Made by a program: the position numbers and the translations under genes
In this document: positions 1 through 7,426 of the stretch, piece after piece
Position numbering within the stretch: the first letter of the stretch is position 1
How the letters are laid out: every line of letters begins with the position of its first letter
Notes under the pieces: model-generated
Databases searched by the model: none
Seen by the model: the letters and a program-made list of their open reading frames with translations, nothing else
Told to the model about the DNA's origin: nothing
Source of the DNA: CAYLGT01 sp964383465
GTDB taxonomy: Bacteria; Patescibacteriota; Saccharimonadia; Saccharimonadales; Saccharimonadaceae
DNA: 25,472 bases
Direction of reading: 5' to 3'
Assembly (NCBI GenBank): GCA_964383465.1
Contig: CAYLGT010000011.1
Span: 1-25,472, forward strand

Positions 1-39
1 GTTGTTTTCTCGTTTCCACGCATAAAGCTTGTGATGATT

Positions 40-45
40 ATTGTA
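40..45 (-). promoter_or_regulatory. Possible extended -10 box for a leftward gene leaving the window
   Basis: On the minus strand the string TGCTACAAT (an extended -10 form) lies 16 nt before an ATG at 21-23 that opens a reading frame running off the left edge (only MRGNEKT can be read). The same TGCTACAAT string precedes the recombinase leader at 12160. With so little of the gene visible this is only a plausible promoter and gene start. Confidence 0.3.
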
Positions 46-72
46 GCAAACTCTGAGCCTGAGGGCAAAAAA

Positions 73-534
73 TCATCTCTGTTTGAGATACCAGTCGATC
101 ACCTGATTGTTATGTGGCAGAAGCGTGCGAGACACCCACCTTCTGTCGGTAATTTCGAGGCTCCTAAGTTTACCGAGAGCAGGGAGTGTTCGATTAGCCA
201 CCTTCGTTTCGAAAACAGTCATATGAAACGGAATGGCCGGTGATTGGGTGTGCATTTCACCAACCAATTTTAGATCGTCCTCAGTGAGTCGTAACCCGGT
301 CTCTTCGCGTAGCTCTCTTAGGGCAGCCTGGACGGCTGATTCACCTTTTTCTATACCTCCGCCCGGTAATGAAAATCGCTGAGGGCCAAATGAAGTTTGG
401 ACAAGTAGAAGCTCCTCTTCGCACCAAACTGCCACCCGCACGCGTCGGCTTTCAAACATGCTAAACCAGAGGATCACAAGTGGACGCGAGAGTATGTGAA
501 GCGCGTATAGCAGTCGTAAAATCAGTTTTTTCAT
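73..534 (-). CDS. Nudix hydrolase with hydrophobic N-terminus
   Basis: This 153-residue protein is a Nudix (MutT-like) pyrophosphohydrolase. The Nudix box is complete: GGGIEKGES followed by RELREETGL at about residues 58-80, which supplies the Mg2+-binding glutamates. Family members cleave nucleoside diphosphate derivatives such as oxidised dNTPs, but the substrate cannot be told from sequence. The first 27 residues are basic then hydrophobic (MKKLILRLLYALHILSRP...), which is unusual and suggests membrane association; a start at the internal Met 26 would remove this. Its ATG overlaps the TGA of the upstream helicase gene by 4 nt (ATGA), so translation is probably coupled and it is the last gene of the cluster. 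Confident for the family, unsure of the role. Confidence 0.88.
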   Translation of the reverse strand: MKKLILRLLYALHILSRPLVILWFSMFESRRVRVAVWCEEELLLVQTSFGPQRFSLPGGGIEKGESAVQAALRELREETGLRLTEDDLKLVGEMHTQSPAIPFHMTVFETKVANRTLPALGKLRSLEITDRRWVSRTLLPHNNQVIDWYLKQR

Positions 535-2666
535 ACGCGCTGCAAGGGTGCGAAACTGCTGTTGAGCTTCTTCACCCCTCTTCCTGCAAAGGCGATACTG
601 ATGGTAGTACCCTCAACCGCAACGACCGTACCTCGTCCAAATAATTGATGCTGGACGCTGTCTCCTATCTCAAGCGGAACATCGTCGTAGACAACGCGTG
701 GCTCATCATCATGTATCGACGGCTGGCTCGCAACAAAGCTCGGTGCAGCAGCAGACATCTGTGTTTCGCCCATGTCGGACAAGAAACGTGAGGGCGGGTT
801 ATACTGGCGTGCACCAAAAATAAGTCGGGAGCTACTCGCGCTCAAGTAGAGCTCTTCTCGAGCACGCGTCATACCCACGTAACAGAGTCGACGTTCTTCT
901 TCCATTTCACTACTGTCATACAGCGCCCGCGAATGAGGGAAGATTGACTCCTCCATGCCGATGATGAAAACAACTGGAAACTCAAGCCCTTTAGCGGCAT
1001 GCATAGTCATAAGGGTCACGGCATCGGCGTCGGCAGCGAGCGAATCAAGATCGGAAATCAGCGCGACCTCTTCCAGATACGATGAAAGTTCTACGTCACC
1101 TCTTTCTCGCGCATCAGAGACCAATTCTCGCACGTTCTCCTGCCGATCCTCGGCCTGAGGCGTTCCGTCGTCGAGATACCGCAGATAGCCCGTACGTTTT
1201 ATGACACTTTCGATAAACTCAGCCACCGCCATCGTCTCCATGTCTTTTCGAAGCGACGCCAGGAGTTCACCAAGTTGCGTAAAAGCGGTTTTTGCTTTTG
1301 GTGCCAGTCCTGCACAAAGATCGGCCGAAATGAGACTTTGAACAAAATCGAGCGACTGGGCATCGTGCCAGTCCATAAACTTGGTGACACTTGTCGCCCC
1401 CAATCCCCTGCCGGGCACGTTGACGATGCGCATAAAGCTCGCTCGATCCGCCGGTTGATAAATCAAGCGGATGTAGGCAAGGATGTCTTTGACTTCCTTT
1501 CGATCATAAAACCTGGTACCACCAACAAGTTTATAAGGGATGCCATAGCGCATGAACATTTCCTCGACCGCACGCGACTGGGCATTTGTTCGATATAACA
1601 CCGCAAAATCTGAGTACCTACGCACCCTCATGTCCACGCTAGTACGAACGCGGTTCACGATGGTTTCGGCTTCGTGGAGCTCAGAACTCGCTTGCAGAAC
1701 CTGCACTGGCAAGCCTCCGGTTTTGTCGGTCCAAAGTCGTTTGTCGGTTCGCTGCTGATTTTTCGTGATAACGTTGTTGGCCGCTTCCAAAATTGCTTGG
1801 GTTGAACGATAATTCTGCTCGAGCTTGATAACTGTAGCTCCAGGAAAGTCGCGCTCAAAGTTGAGGATGTTCGTAAAGTCGGCACCTCGCCAGCTATAAA
1901 TCGACTGCCAGTCGTCACCAACAACACAGAGGTTCTGTTTCTCGTTGACCAACAGTTTTATGAGCTGGTATTGGACCGTGTTTGTGTCCTGATACTCATC
2001 GATCATGATGTATGAAAAAATGGCTTGCCATTTTTTGCGTAGTTCTGGCACCTCACGCAGCAAACGCACCGCTTCACTCAGCAGGTCGTCAAAATCGAGT
2101 GCCATCGCCTCTCGTCGCATACGCTCGTAACGAGGGAACACATCGGCGACAACTTTTTGCAGTGGTAGACGTGCGCTTTGGGCATACTCACCACTTGTTA
2201 CGCCGTCATTTTTGGCACTACTTATGGCACTACCGATACTACGGGGTGGATAGCTTTTTTCAGAGATGCCGAGTTGTTTCATAGCCTGCTTTATAAAACT
2301 CTGTCGATCACCATCATCGAGGATAACGAAGCTACGCGGAATACCTATATGCTCTCCTTCTTGACGAAGAAGTCGTACACATATGGAGTGAAAAGTCCCC
2401 ATCCATGGCATAAAGCTGCGATTATTTGGGTTTTCGCCCAGTAGATGAGCCAGGCGCTCACGCATTTCTTTTGCCGCTTTGTTTGTGAAGGTAACTGCCA
2501 AAATACTATGGCTAGGTACGCCTTGCTCAGAGACCAAGTAGGCGATTCGATGAGTCAATGTCTTTGTTTTTCCCGAACCAGCACCCGCGAGCAATAAAAG
2601 CGGGCCATCGTTGTGAACGACGGCCTCGCGTTGTGCGTCATTGAGTCCGGTTAGTAACTGTTGCAT
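531..2666 (-). CDS. pcrA: UvrD/PcrA-family 3'-5' DNA helicase
   Basis: This is a superfamily 1A ATP-dependent DNA helicase of 711 residues, normal for PcrA/UvrD, acting in nucleotide excision repair, replication restart and removal of proteins from DNA. Visible motifs in order: Q-motif region with LNDAQREAV, Walker A AGAGSGKT (27-34), DEYQDTN as motif II with catalytic Glu, QNYRSTQAIL as motif IV, TMHAAKGLEFPVVF as motif V, and VGMTRAREELYL as motif VI. The C-terminal stretch (IGDSVQHQLFGRGTVV) matches the Tudor-like domain of PcrA that contacts RNA polymerase. The ATG at 2666 has a GGAGG ten nt upstream, one of the few good Shine-Dalgarno sites in this cluster. It follows the tail-anchored protein gene and overlaps the Nudix gene. 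Confidence 0.95.
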   Translation of the reverse strand: MQQLLTGLNDAQREAVVHNDGPLLLLAGAGSGKTKTLTHRIAYLVSEQGVPSHSILAVTFTNKAAKEMRERLAHLLGENPNNRSFMPWMGTFHSICVRLLRQEGEHIGIPRSFVILDDGDRQSFIKQAMKQLGISEKSYPPRSIGSAISSAKNDGVTSGEYAQSARLPLQKVVADVFPRYERMRREAMALDFDDLLSEAVRLLREVPELRKKWQAIFSYIMIDEYQDTNTVQYQLIKLLVNEKQNLCVVGDDWQSIYSWRGADFTNILNFERDFPGATVIKLEQNYRSTQAILEAANNVITKNQQRTDKRLWTDKTGGLPVQVLQASSELHEAETIVNRVRTSVDMRVRRYSDFAVLYRTNAQSRAVEEMFMRYGIPYKLVGGTRFYDRKEVKDILAYIRLIYQPADRASFMRIVNVPGRGLGATSVTKFMDWHDAQSLDFVQSLISADLCAGLAPKAKTAFTQLGELLASLRKDMETMAVAEFIESVIKRTGYLRYLDDGTPQAEDRQENVRELVSDARERGDVELSSYLEEVALISDLDSLAADADAVTLMTMHAAKGLEFPVVFIIGMEESIFPHSRALYDSSEMEEERRLCYVGMTRAREELYLSASSSRLIFGARQYNPPSRFLSDMGETQMSAAAPSFVASQPSIHDDEPRVVYDDVPLEIGDSVQHQLFGRGTVVAVEGTTISIAFAGRGVKKLNSSFAPLQRV

Positions 2667-2675
2667 AAGCAGATA

Positions 2676-2686
2676 CCTCCATTATA
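2676..2686 (-). promoter_or_regulatory. Consensus -10 box directly abutting the pcrA Shine-Dalgarno
   Basis: On the minus strand a perfect TATAAT (2686-2681) is immediately followed by GGAGG (2680-2676), then 9 nt and the pcrA ATG. A transcript beginning the usual 7 nt after the -10 box would start inside or after the GGAGG, so this promoter would give a nearly leaderless mRNA while read-through transcripts from the upstream genes would carry the full site. No good -35 box is seen. Confidence 0.5.
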
Positions 2687-2717
2687 GGAGAAAACGTGCG
2701 GAGAAGTGTTGTGGTTT

Positions 2718-3854
2718 TCAAAAACCGATAACAAATAGCGCGTAGCCAACACCACCGCCGACTACCAGGCAGCCGAGGATGCCCCCTACCCACCATAGCC
2801 AAGTAGATTTCTTTTTGACGGGTTTTGTTGCGGCTAGCGGTTGCTGGTATGTCGAGGCGTCAAACACTGGATGAGCGTCTTCGTCATGGGCCACCTCGCC
2901 AGTAGGTGGAGTAATGCCCGTATCACTTGTTACCGTCGTGACTGCAGGTGTAGCTTCTGATGTTTCGTGTTCGGTGTCATCCTGAACCTTTTCCACTTCC
3001 ACGATGTCAGACTGTAGCTCACGAGGAGTTGGCTCTACGGGCGCGGCGGCTATATCGAGTGGCTGGCTTTCGGCAGCTGGCTCTGATTCTTCACCAGCAG
3101 GTGCTGATTCAGCCGGAGCTTCCGTGGTCGACTCGGCTTCTTGATCACCAAAAGCACCGAGTGGACGCTTCTCTACTTTCGCATCGGCGATGAACGGTGT
3201 CTCTGCCGATGCCTGAACATCGGCGTCGGCTACTGCTTCGACTACTTCAGGAGCTGTTTCAGTCTCTGCAGCGACAGCAGTTGTAACTTCAGGGGCCACG
3301 GCGTCGGTGGTGTCCAGCTGGAGGCTGGAAAGATCAACTTCGGGAGCAAATGGTGTTTCGAGCTCCTGCGGAGCGGTGACTTCATCGGTTGGGGTTGGGT
3401 CGCTCGATGCTGGTGAAGCCTCAGGAGTCTCCGTAGTGAGATCTGGACTGACAGGAGCTACAACGACAGGCGTGGCTGGCGATGCAGGAGCAGTTGGTGC
3501 AGCAGGATTCATGTCTGAAGAAGGATGCACGACGTCCATAAACTTACCGCGACGCTTGGTCGCAAGCGAGGTTGGCTGGGTAGCTACTGGGTTTACTTCA
3601 GTAGGCTGTGCGGTATCCATGACTGGTGCTGTTTCAGGCTGTGCAACTTCAACCTCGGCGGCCACTTCCTCGGTAGGCTCTGGTGCAGCGGGCTCATCAG
3701 TCACCGTAGGTGTATCAGTAGTTGTTGACGCTGGTTCTTCGACCACTGTCGCAGTTGCAGTGTCAGTTACAGGAGCTGTGGCTGCTGCCTGCTCGTTTTG
3801 GCTCAGCACACTATTTACAGCCTTGTCTAGTTCATCGAAATCGATATCTTTCAC
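2718..3854 (-). CDS. Low-complexity Thr/Ala/Pro/Glu-rich tail-anchored membrane protein
   Basis: Not recognised as a known family. It has 378 residues and a GTG start (3852-3854), 15 nt after the tpiA stop. The first 20 residues (MKDIDFDELDKAVNSVLSQN) look like a short amphipathic helix. Residues about 24-340 are acidic, low-complexity and rich in Thr, Ala, Pro, Glu and Val, and so probably disordered. The C-terminus holds a basic KPVKKK stretch and one hydrophobic helix (WLWWVGGILGCLVVGGGVGYALFVIGF), which predicts a tail-anchored protein with the disordered part in the cytoplasm. A reading frame of 189 residues on the opposite strand is a by-product of the repeated codons. A scaffold or linker role is only a guess. 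Confidence 0.8.
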   Translation of the reverse strand: MKDIDFDELDKAVNSVLSQNEQAAATAPVTDTATATVVEEPASTTTDTPTVTDEPAAPEPTEEVAAEVEVAQPETAPVMDTAQPTEVNPVATQPTSLATKRRGKFMDVVHPSSDMNPAAPTAPASPATPVVVAPVSPDLTTETPEASPASSDPTPTDEVTAPQELETPFAPEVDLSSLQLDTTDAVAPEVTTAVAAETETAPEVVEAVADADVQASAETPFIADAKVEKRPLGAFGDQEAESTTEAPAESAPAGEESEPAAESQPLDIAAAPVEPTPRELQSDIVEVEKVQDDTEHETSEATPAVTTVTSDTGITPPTGEVAHDEDAHPVFDASTYQQPLAATKPVKKKSTWLWWVGGILGCLVVGGGVGYALFVIGF

Positions 3855-3869
3855 TCTAAAAGCCCACCC

Positions 3870-4652
3870 TTATTGATTACCCTTAGTATGCGCTAACTCA
3901 ACAATCTTCGCAAACTCATCGGCCCGCAAACTCGCGCCACCAACGAGTAGTCCATCTACACCTTCAGCCGACAAAAAGGCCTGTGCGTTTTCAGCAGACA
4001 CGCTACCTCCATAAAGAATCCTGACTTGTCCGCCAGCTTTCTCTCCATACAGCGCAGCAATTTGCTTTCGGATCGCCTTGGCTGCTTTAACGATATCTTT
4101 CGGCACTGGGGTTTCACCGGTACCAATTGCCCATACCGGCTCATAGGCGATAACGAGATCCTTGATTTCTTGAGAGGTGACATTTAAAAGTCCGCTCGTT
4201 ACTTGGTCATGAAGCACATGAAGCGTTTCGCCATCGGCACGCTCGTGAGCGGTTTCGCCAACACAGAGAATAGGTCGGATACCATTTCTGAGTACTGCCT
4301 GCACTTTATGGCGGATGTCTCGGTCATGCTCCCCAAAGACATGGCGTCGTTCAGAGTGCCCAACCAGTATGTACTCGACCACTCCGCGAAGCTGCGTTGC
4401 TGAAACTTCCCCGGTAAATGCACCTTCATCACGCCAATAGCAATTCTGAGCGCCAAGTTTGAACTGACGGTGGTTGATCTGCAGACTCACGGACTGAAGT
4501 GCCAGTGTCGTCGGTGACAACACAACTTCAACATCTCGATGCACCGGTACGAGACCAGCTAGGCGATTCACCAGCAAACTTGCTTCGTGGACGTTGTTAT
4601 ACATCTTCCAGTTGGCAACGATTAGTTTCTTGCGTTCTTCAGTCTTAGTCAT
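3870..4652 (-). CDS. tpiA: Triosephosphate isomerase
   Basis: The enzyme interconverts dihydroxyacetone phosphate and glyceraldehyde 3-phosphate in glycolysis. The protein has 260 residues, typical length. The catalytic set is complete: Lys16 in ANWKMYNN, His99 in VGHSERR, Glu171 in AYEPVWAIGTG, and the phosphate-binding loop YGGSV near residue 215. GAQNCYWRDEGAFTGE is the usual family signature. It lies 39 nt downstream of pgk on the same strand, and pgk-tpiA order is common in bacteria. The start at 4652 is followed by a charged MTKTEERKK leader. No clear Shine-Dalgarno is visible, so it is probably translated from the pgk transcript or a weak internal promoter. Confidence 0.96.
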   Translation of the reverse strand: MTKTEERKKLIVANWKMYNNVHEASLLVNRLAGLVPVHRDVEVVLSPTTLALQSVSLQINHRQFKLGAQNCYWRDEGAFTGEVSATQLRGVVEYILVGHSERRHVFGEHDRDIRHKVQAVLRNGIRPILCVGETAHERADGETLHVLHDQVTSGLLNVTSQEIKDLVIAYEPVWAIGTGETPVPKDIVKAAKAIRKQIAALYGEKAGGQVRILYGGSVSAENAQAFLSAEGVDGLLVGGASLRADEFAKIVELAHTKGNQ

Positions 4653-4691
4653 GATGCTTATGCTTTCATCTCAGTGTACTCGAAATAACCC

Positions 4692-5927
4692 TTAGGCGTC
4701 CAGTAGCGCATCAATTCCTGGCATCGGTTCACCCGCCATGAGTTCCAGGCTCGCACCGCCGCCTGTCGACACATGCGTAAAGCTATCACCGCCAGCGGCG
4801 TCCCAGTTCAGTACAAAGTCGGCTGTATCACCGCCCCCGATGATCGACAGCGTTTCAGGCTGCGAGGCAAGCGCGAGCGCCACACGGGCTGAGCCATGCG
4901 AAAACTGGGGAAGCTCTGCATACCCGAGTGTTCCATTCCACACCGCTGTTTTAGCAGTCTTGAGCAGCTCAACAGCGGCCATGATACTGTCATGACCTAT
5001 GTCGAGTATCATTTCGTCATCTTCAACGTCTTTTACATCTACCGTCACGCGGCGTTCACTGGGGTCTACGCGTTTAGCAACGACAACATCTCGCGGCAAA
5101 ACCAGAAAATCATCGAGCTCATCTCGGCCAACTTTTTGCTCGGCAGCGTCATAAATTTTATGCATGATGTTTTCGAGACCGTCTTCGTGAAGGCTACTGC
5201 CTATCGAAAACCCGCGATATTTCAAAAAAGTATTTGCCATCGCGCCACCGATGATTATCTTGTCGGCAATTGCCACGAATCGCTCGATCACCCCTATCTT
5301 GTCGGAAATTTTGGCACCACCGAGTATCGCAACCATCGGCCTCTCCGGGTGCGACATCGCCTGAGTGATAGTAGAAGCTTCTTTCTCAAGTAGCAGACCA
5401 GCAACACTCGGTAGAAAATGTGTCACGGCATCGGTGCTGGCATGGGCTCGGTGCACCACACCAAATCCATCCTGGATAAAGTACTCCGCGGCACTGTCTT
5501 CGGCGAGAGCACGAGCAAACTGTTCGTCGTTCGCCTCTTCCCCGGCGTGATAGCGCAGGTTTTCGAGAAGGAGAATCTGCCCAGGACGTAGTCGTTTGGC
5601 GGCTTGGTGGACCTGGTCTCCGACGCACTCCGGCACAAATGCTATGTGTTGGCGAAGCAGACTACCAAGTCGTTCGGCAACTGGTTCAAGCGTAAATTTC
5701 TCGTCTACCTTGCCGTCCGGTCGACCCAGATGAGAACAAACGATGACTCTGCAGTCCTGGTCTAAAAGATACTTTAGTGTCGGCAGGCTCGAACGTATGC
5801 GAAAATCATCCGCGATCGAGCCGTCGCTACTAAGCGGTACGTTATAGTCAGCGCGAACCAACACCGTCTTGCCACGAAGCGGCACGTCGCGAACTGTTCG
5901 TTTGTTGAAGGATCCCACCCGATTCAT
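4692..5927 (-). CDS. pgk: Phosphoglycerate kinase
   Basis: The enzyme transfers phosphate from 1,3-bisphosphoglycerate to ADP, the first ATP-forming step of glycolysis. The length of 411 residues is normal. Substrate-site motifs are visible in order: VRADYNVPL (24-32), the DFRIRSSLPTL helix, SHLGRPDG (65-72), ENLRYHAGEE, ILGGAKISDKIGVI, and the C-terminal nucleotide-binding GGGDTADF followed by STGGGASLELMAG. It starts 25 nt after the pyk stop. A TAGACT hexamer on the minus strand (5942-5937) sits 9 nt before the ATG with no Shine-Dalgarno between them, so it may also be made as a leaderless message. GAPDH is not in this window. Confidence 0.96.
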   Translation of the reverse strand: MNRVGSFNKRTVRDVPLRGKTVLVRADYNVPLSSDGSIADDFRIRSSLPTLKYLLDQDCRVIVCSHLGRPDGKVDEKFTLEPVAERLGSLLRQHIAFVPECVGDQVHQAAKRLRPGQILLLENLRYHAGEEANDEQFARALAEDSAAEYFIQDGFGVVHRAHASTDAVTHFLPSVAGLLLEKEASTITQAMSHPERPMVAILGGAKISDKIGVIERFVAIADKIIIGGAMANTFLKYRGFSIGSSLHEDGLENIMHKIYDAAEQKVGRDELDDFLVLPRDVVVAKRVDPSERRVTVDVKDVEDDEMILDIGHDSIMAAVELLKTAKTAVWNGTLGYAELPQFSHGSARVALALASQPETLSIIGGGDTADFVLNWDAAGGDSFTHVSTGGGASLELMAGEPMPGIDALLDA

Positions 5928-5936
5928 ACTGTCTTT

Positions 5937-5942
5937 AGTCTA
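5937..5942 (-). promoter_or_regulatory. -10 box of possible leaderless pgk promoter
   Basis: The minus-strand sequence GTGTAGACTAAAGACAGTATG has an extended -10 type TAGACT with 9 nt before the pgk ATG. Transcription starting about 7 nt after the box would put the 5' end within 2-3 nt of the start codon. The box lies in the 25-nt gap between pyk and pgk. Confidence 0.4.
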
Positions 5943-5952
5943 CACTACTTGC

Positions 5953-7383
5953 TCAGTGAATTGTACGAACTCGTATGGTATCGGTTCCGCCAGTAACACC
6001 AGGCTGGTGTCCGCTAACGATAACAGTCGTCGCCTCGTGTGGCAGATACCCGCTCGTCACGAGCTCTTTGGCTAGATTTTCACCTGCATTTTCTGCGTCA
6101 GGACGGACAAACACTTTGTTGGCATAGAGGAGGGCGAGTTGCTGGGCGACTCGTTGATGGCTTGTGACGGTCACGATTGGTCGCAGCGGGCGATGAGCCG
6201 CGATGTTTTGTGCAGTCGCACCGGTTTTGGTTTCGGCAACGATTACGTCGGCTTGGAGTTGTTTTGCAATCGCCACGGCCGATGAGCTGATAGCTTCAGC
6301 GTAAGAGGTCAGGTTGAGTGGTGTCTCAAGTGGTCGAACCGGCACATGCTTTTGGGTATAGAGGATGACTCGTTTCATAGTCTGTACCGTTTCGATTGGG
6401 TATTTGCCGTTGGCAGTTTCGTCGCTCAGCATGACACAGTCAGTACCGATCACAGTCGCATGACTAACATCGGTTACTTCTGCGCGGGTTGGCTCTGGGT
6501 GGTTTACCATGTTGAGCATCATCTGTGTCGCCACGATACTAATTTTGGCGTGCTTCTGGCACAGGGCGATGATTTGTCGTTGCACGATCGGCACGATCTC
6601 TGCACCCACCTCGACCGCTAGGTCGCCACGAGCTACCATGACGGCATCACTGGCTTCAACGATACGTTCGAGCTCTTCTTCTTCGATCGCCGCACTCGTC
6701 TCGATCTTTGCGATGATCTGAGCTTCGGAACCCTTCTCTGCCAAGTAGCCACGAAGCATGTCGATGTCATGCGCACTGTGCACGAAACTTAGCCCCACGT
6801 AGTCGATATCATTGTTCGCAAAGGCATCGATGTCGCGGTAATCTTTTTCGGTGAGGATGTCGCCGCTAAAGTCAGTGTCCGGAAGGTTTACGCCTTTTCG
6901 GTTCATCAGCACCCCGTCGTTCTCAACGCGAACAGTAACTGTTTTGTCGCTCACGGCTGTAGCAATAGTCTTTATACGACCGTCAAAGATGAAAACTCGC
7001 TCACCTGGTTGAACCTTTTTACTCAGGTCATACTGGACCGGAACGACATTGCCCTCGTGCTTTGCGCCGTACACTAAGTGCAGTTCATCACCAGCGTGGA
7101 CCTCGTAGTGATTGTTCTTGATTTCACCCAAGCGAATTTTTGGACCCTGAAGATCCTGAAAAATTGCTACTGGTTTACCGAGTTCTTCGCTCGCTTTACG
7201 GATCCAGGCAATCTGCTGATCACGTTCCTCGTGACTTCCGTGACTAAAGTTGAGTCGCAGGCCATTCACACCAGCTTGGATCAGCGCATAGATAGACTCA
7301 TACGAATCGGTCGAGGGTCCGATGGTTGCTATAATTTTCGTTCGTTTGAACGTCTTGTCGGTTTTAGGGATATGTTTTGTCAT
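5953..7383 (-). CDS. pyk: Pyruvate kinase
   Basis: The enzyme converts PEP and ADP to pyruvate and ATP. The 476 residues match the usual bacterial length. Motifs seen: ATIGPSTDS near the N-terminus, GLRLNFSHGSHEER with the substrate-binding Arg, Asn and Ser, IIAKIETSAAI with the catalytic Lys, MVARGDLAVEVG as metal-binding region, and MLSDETANGKYPIE with the conserved Thr-Ala. The C-terminal regulatory-type domain (AEAISSSAVAIAKQL to the end) is present. It follows ppsA by 43 nt. On the minus strand TATAAA (7397-7392) lies 8 nt before the ATG, and GGGGAG abuts the ATG too closely to act as a normal Shine-Dalgarno, so a leaderless start is likely. Its adjacency to ppsA places both directions of PEP-pyruvate interconversion side by side. 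Confidence 0.96.
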   Translation of the reverse strand: MTKHIPKTDKTFKRTKIIATIGPSTDSYESIYALIQAGVNGLRLNFSHGSHEERDQQIAWIRKASEELGKPVAIFQDLQGPKIRLGEIKNNHYEVHAGDELHLVYGAKHEGNVVPVQYDLSKKVQPGERVFIFDGRIKTIATAVSDKTVTVRVENDGVLMNRKGVNLPDTDFSGDILTEKDYRDIDAFANNDIDYVGLSFVHSAHDIDMLRGYLAEKGSEAQIIAKIETSAAIEEEELERIVEASDAVMVARGDLAVEVGAEIVPIVQRQIIALCQKHAKISIVATQMMLNMVNHPEPTRAEVTDVSHATVIGTDCVMLSDETANGKYPIETVQTMKRVILYTQKHVPVRPLETPLNLTSYAEAISSSAVAIAKQLQADVIVAETKTGATAQNIAAHRPLRPIVTVTSHQRVAQQLALLYANKVFVRPDAENAGENLAKELVTSGYLPHEATTVIVSGHQPGVTGGTDTIRVRTIH

Positions 7384-7391
7384 CTCCCCAT

Positions 7392-7397
7392 TTTATA
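7392..7397 (-). promoter_or_regulatory. -10 box of possible leaderless pyk promoter
   Basis: Minus-strand TATAAA followed by 8 nt and the pyk ATG. A start of transcription 7 nt downstream would fall one or two bases before the ATG. The G-rich stretch touching the start codon has no spacer for ribosome binding. Confidence 0.4.
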
Positions 7398-7426
7398 ACA
7401 GAGGCCGCTATCTGTGAAATCTCGGC

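Noticed and set aside
3307..3876. 189-codon open frame on the plus strand opposite the low-complexity protein gene
   Set aside because: It is a Ser/Val/Gly-rich by-product of the repeated Thr/Ala/Pro/Glu codons on the other strand and has no ribosome site or family likeness.
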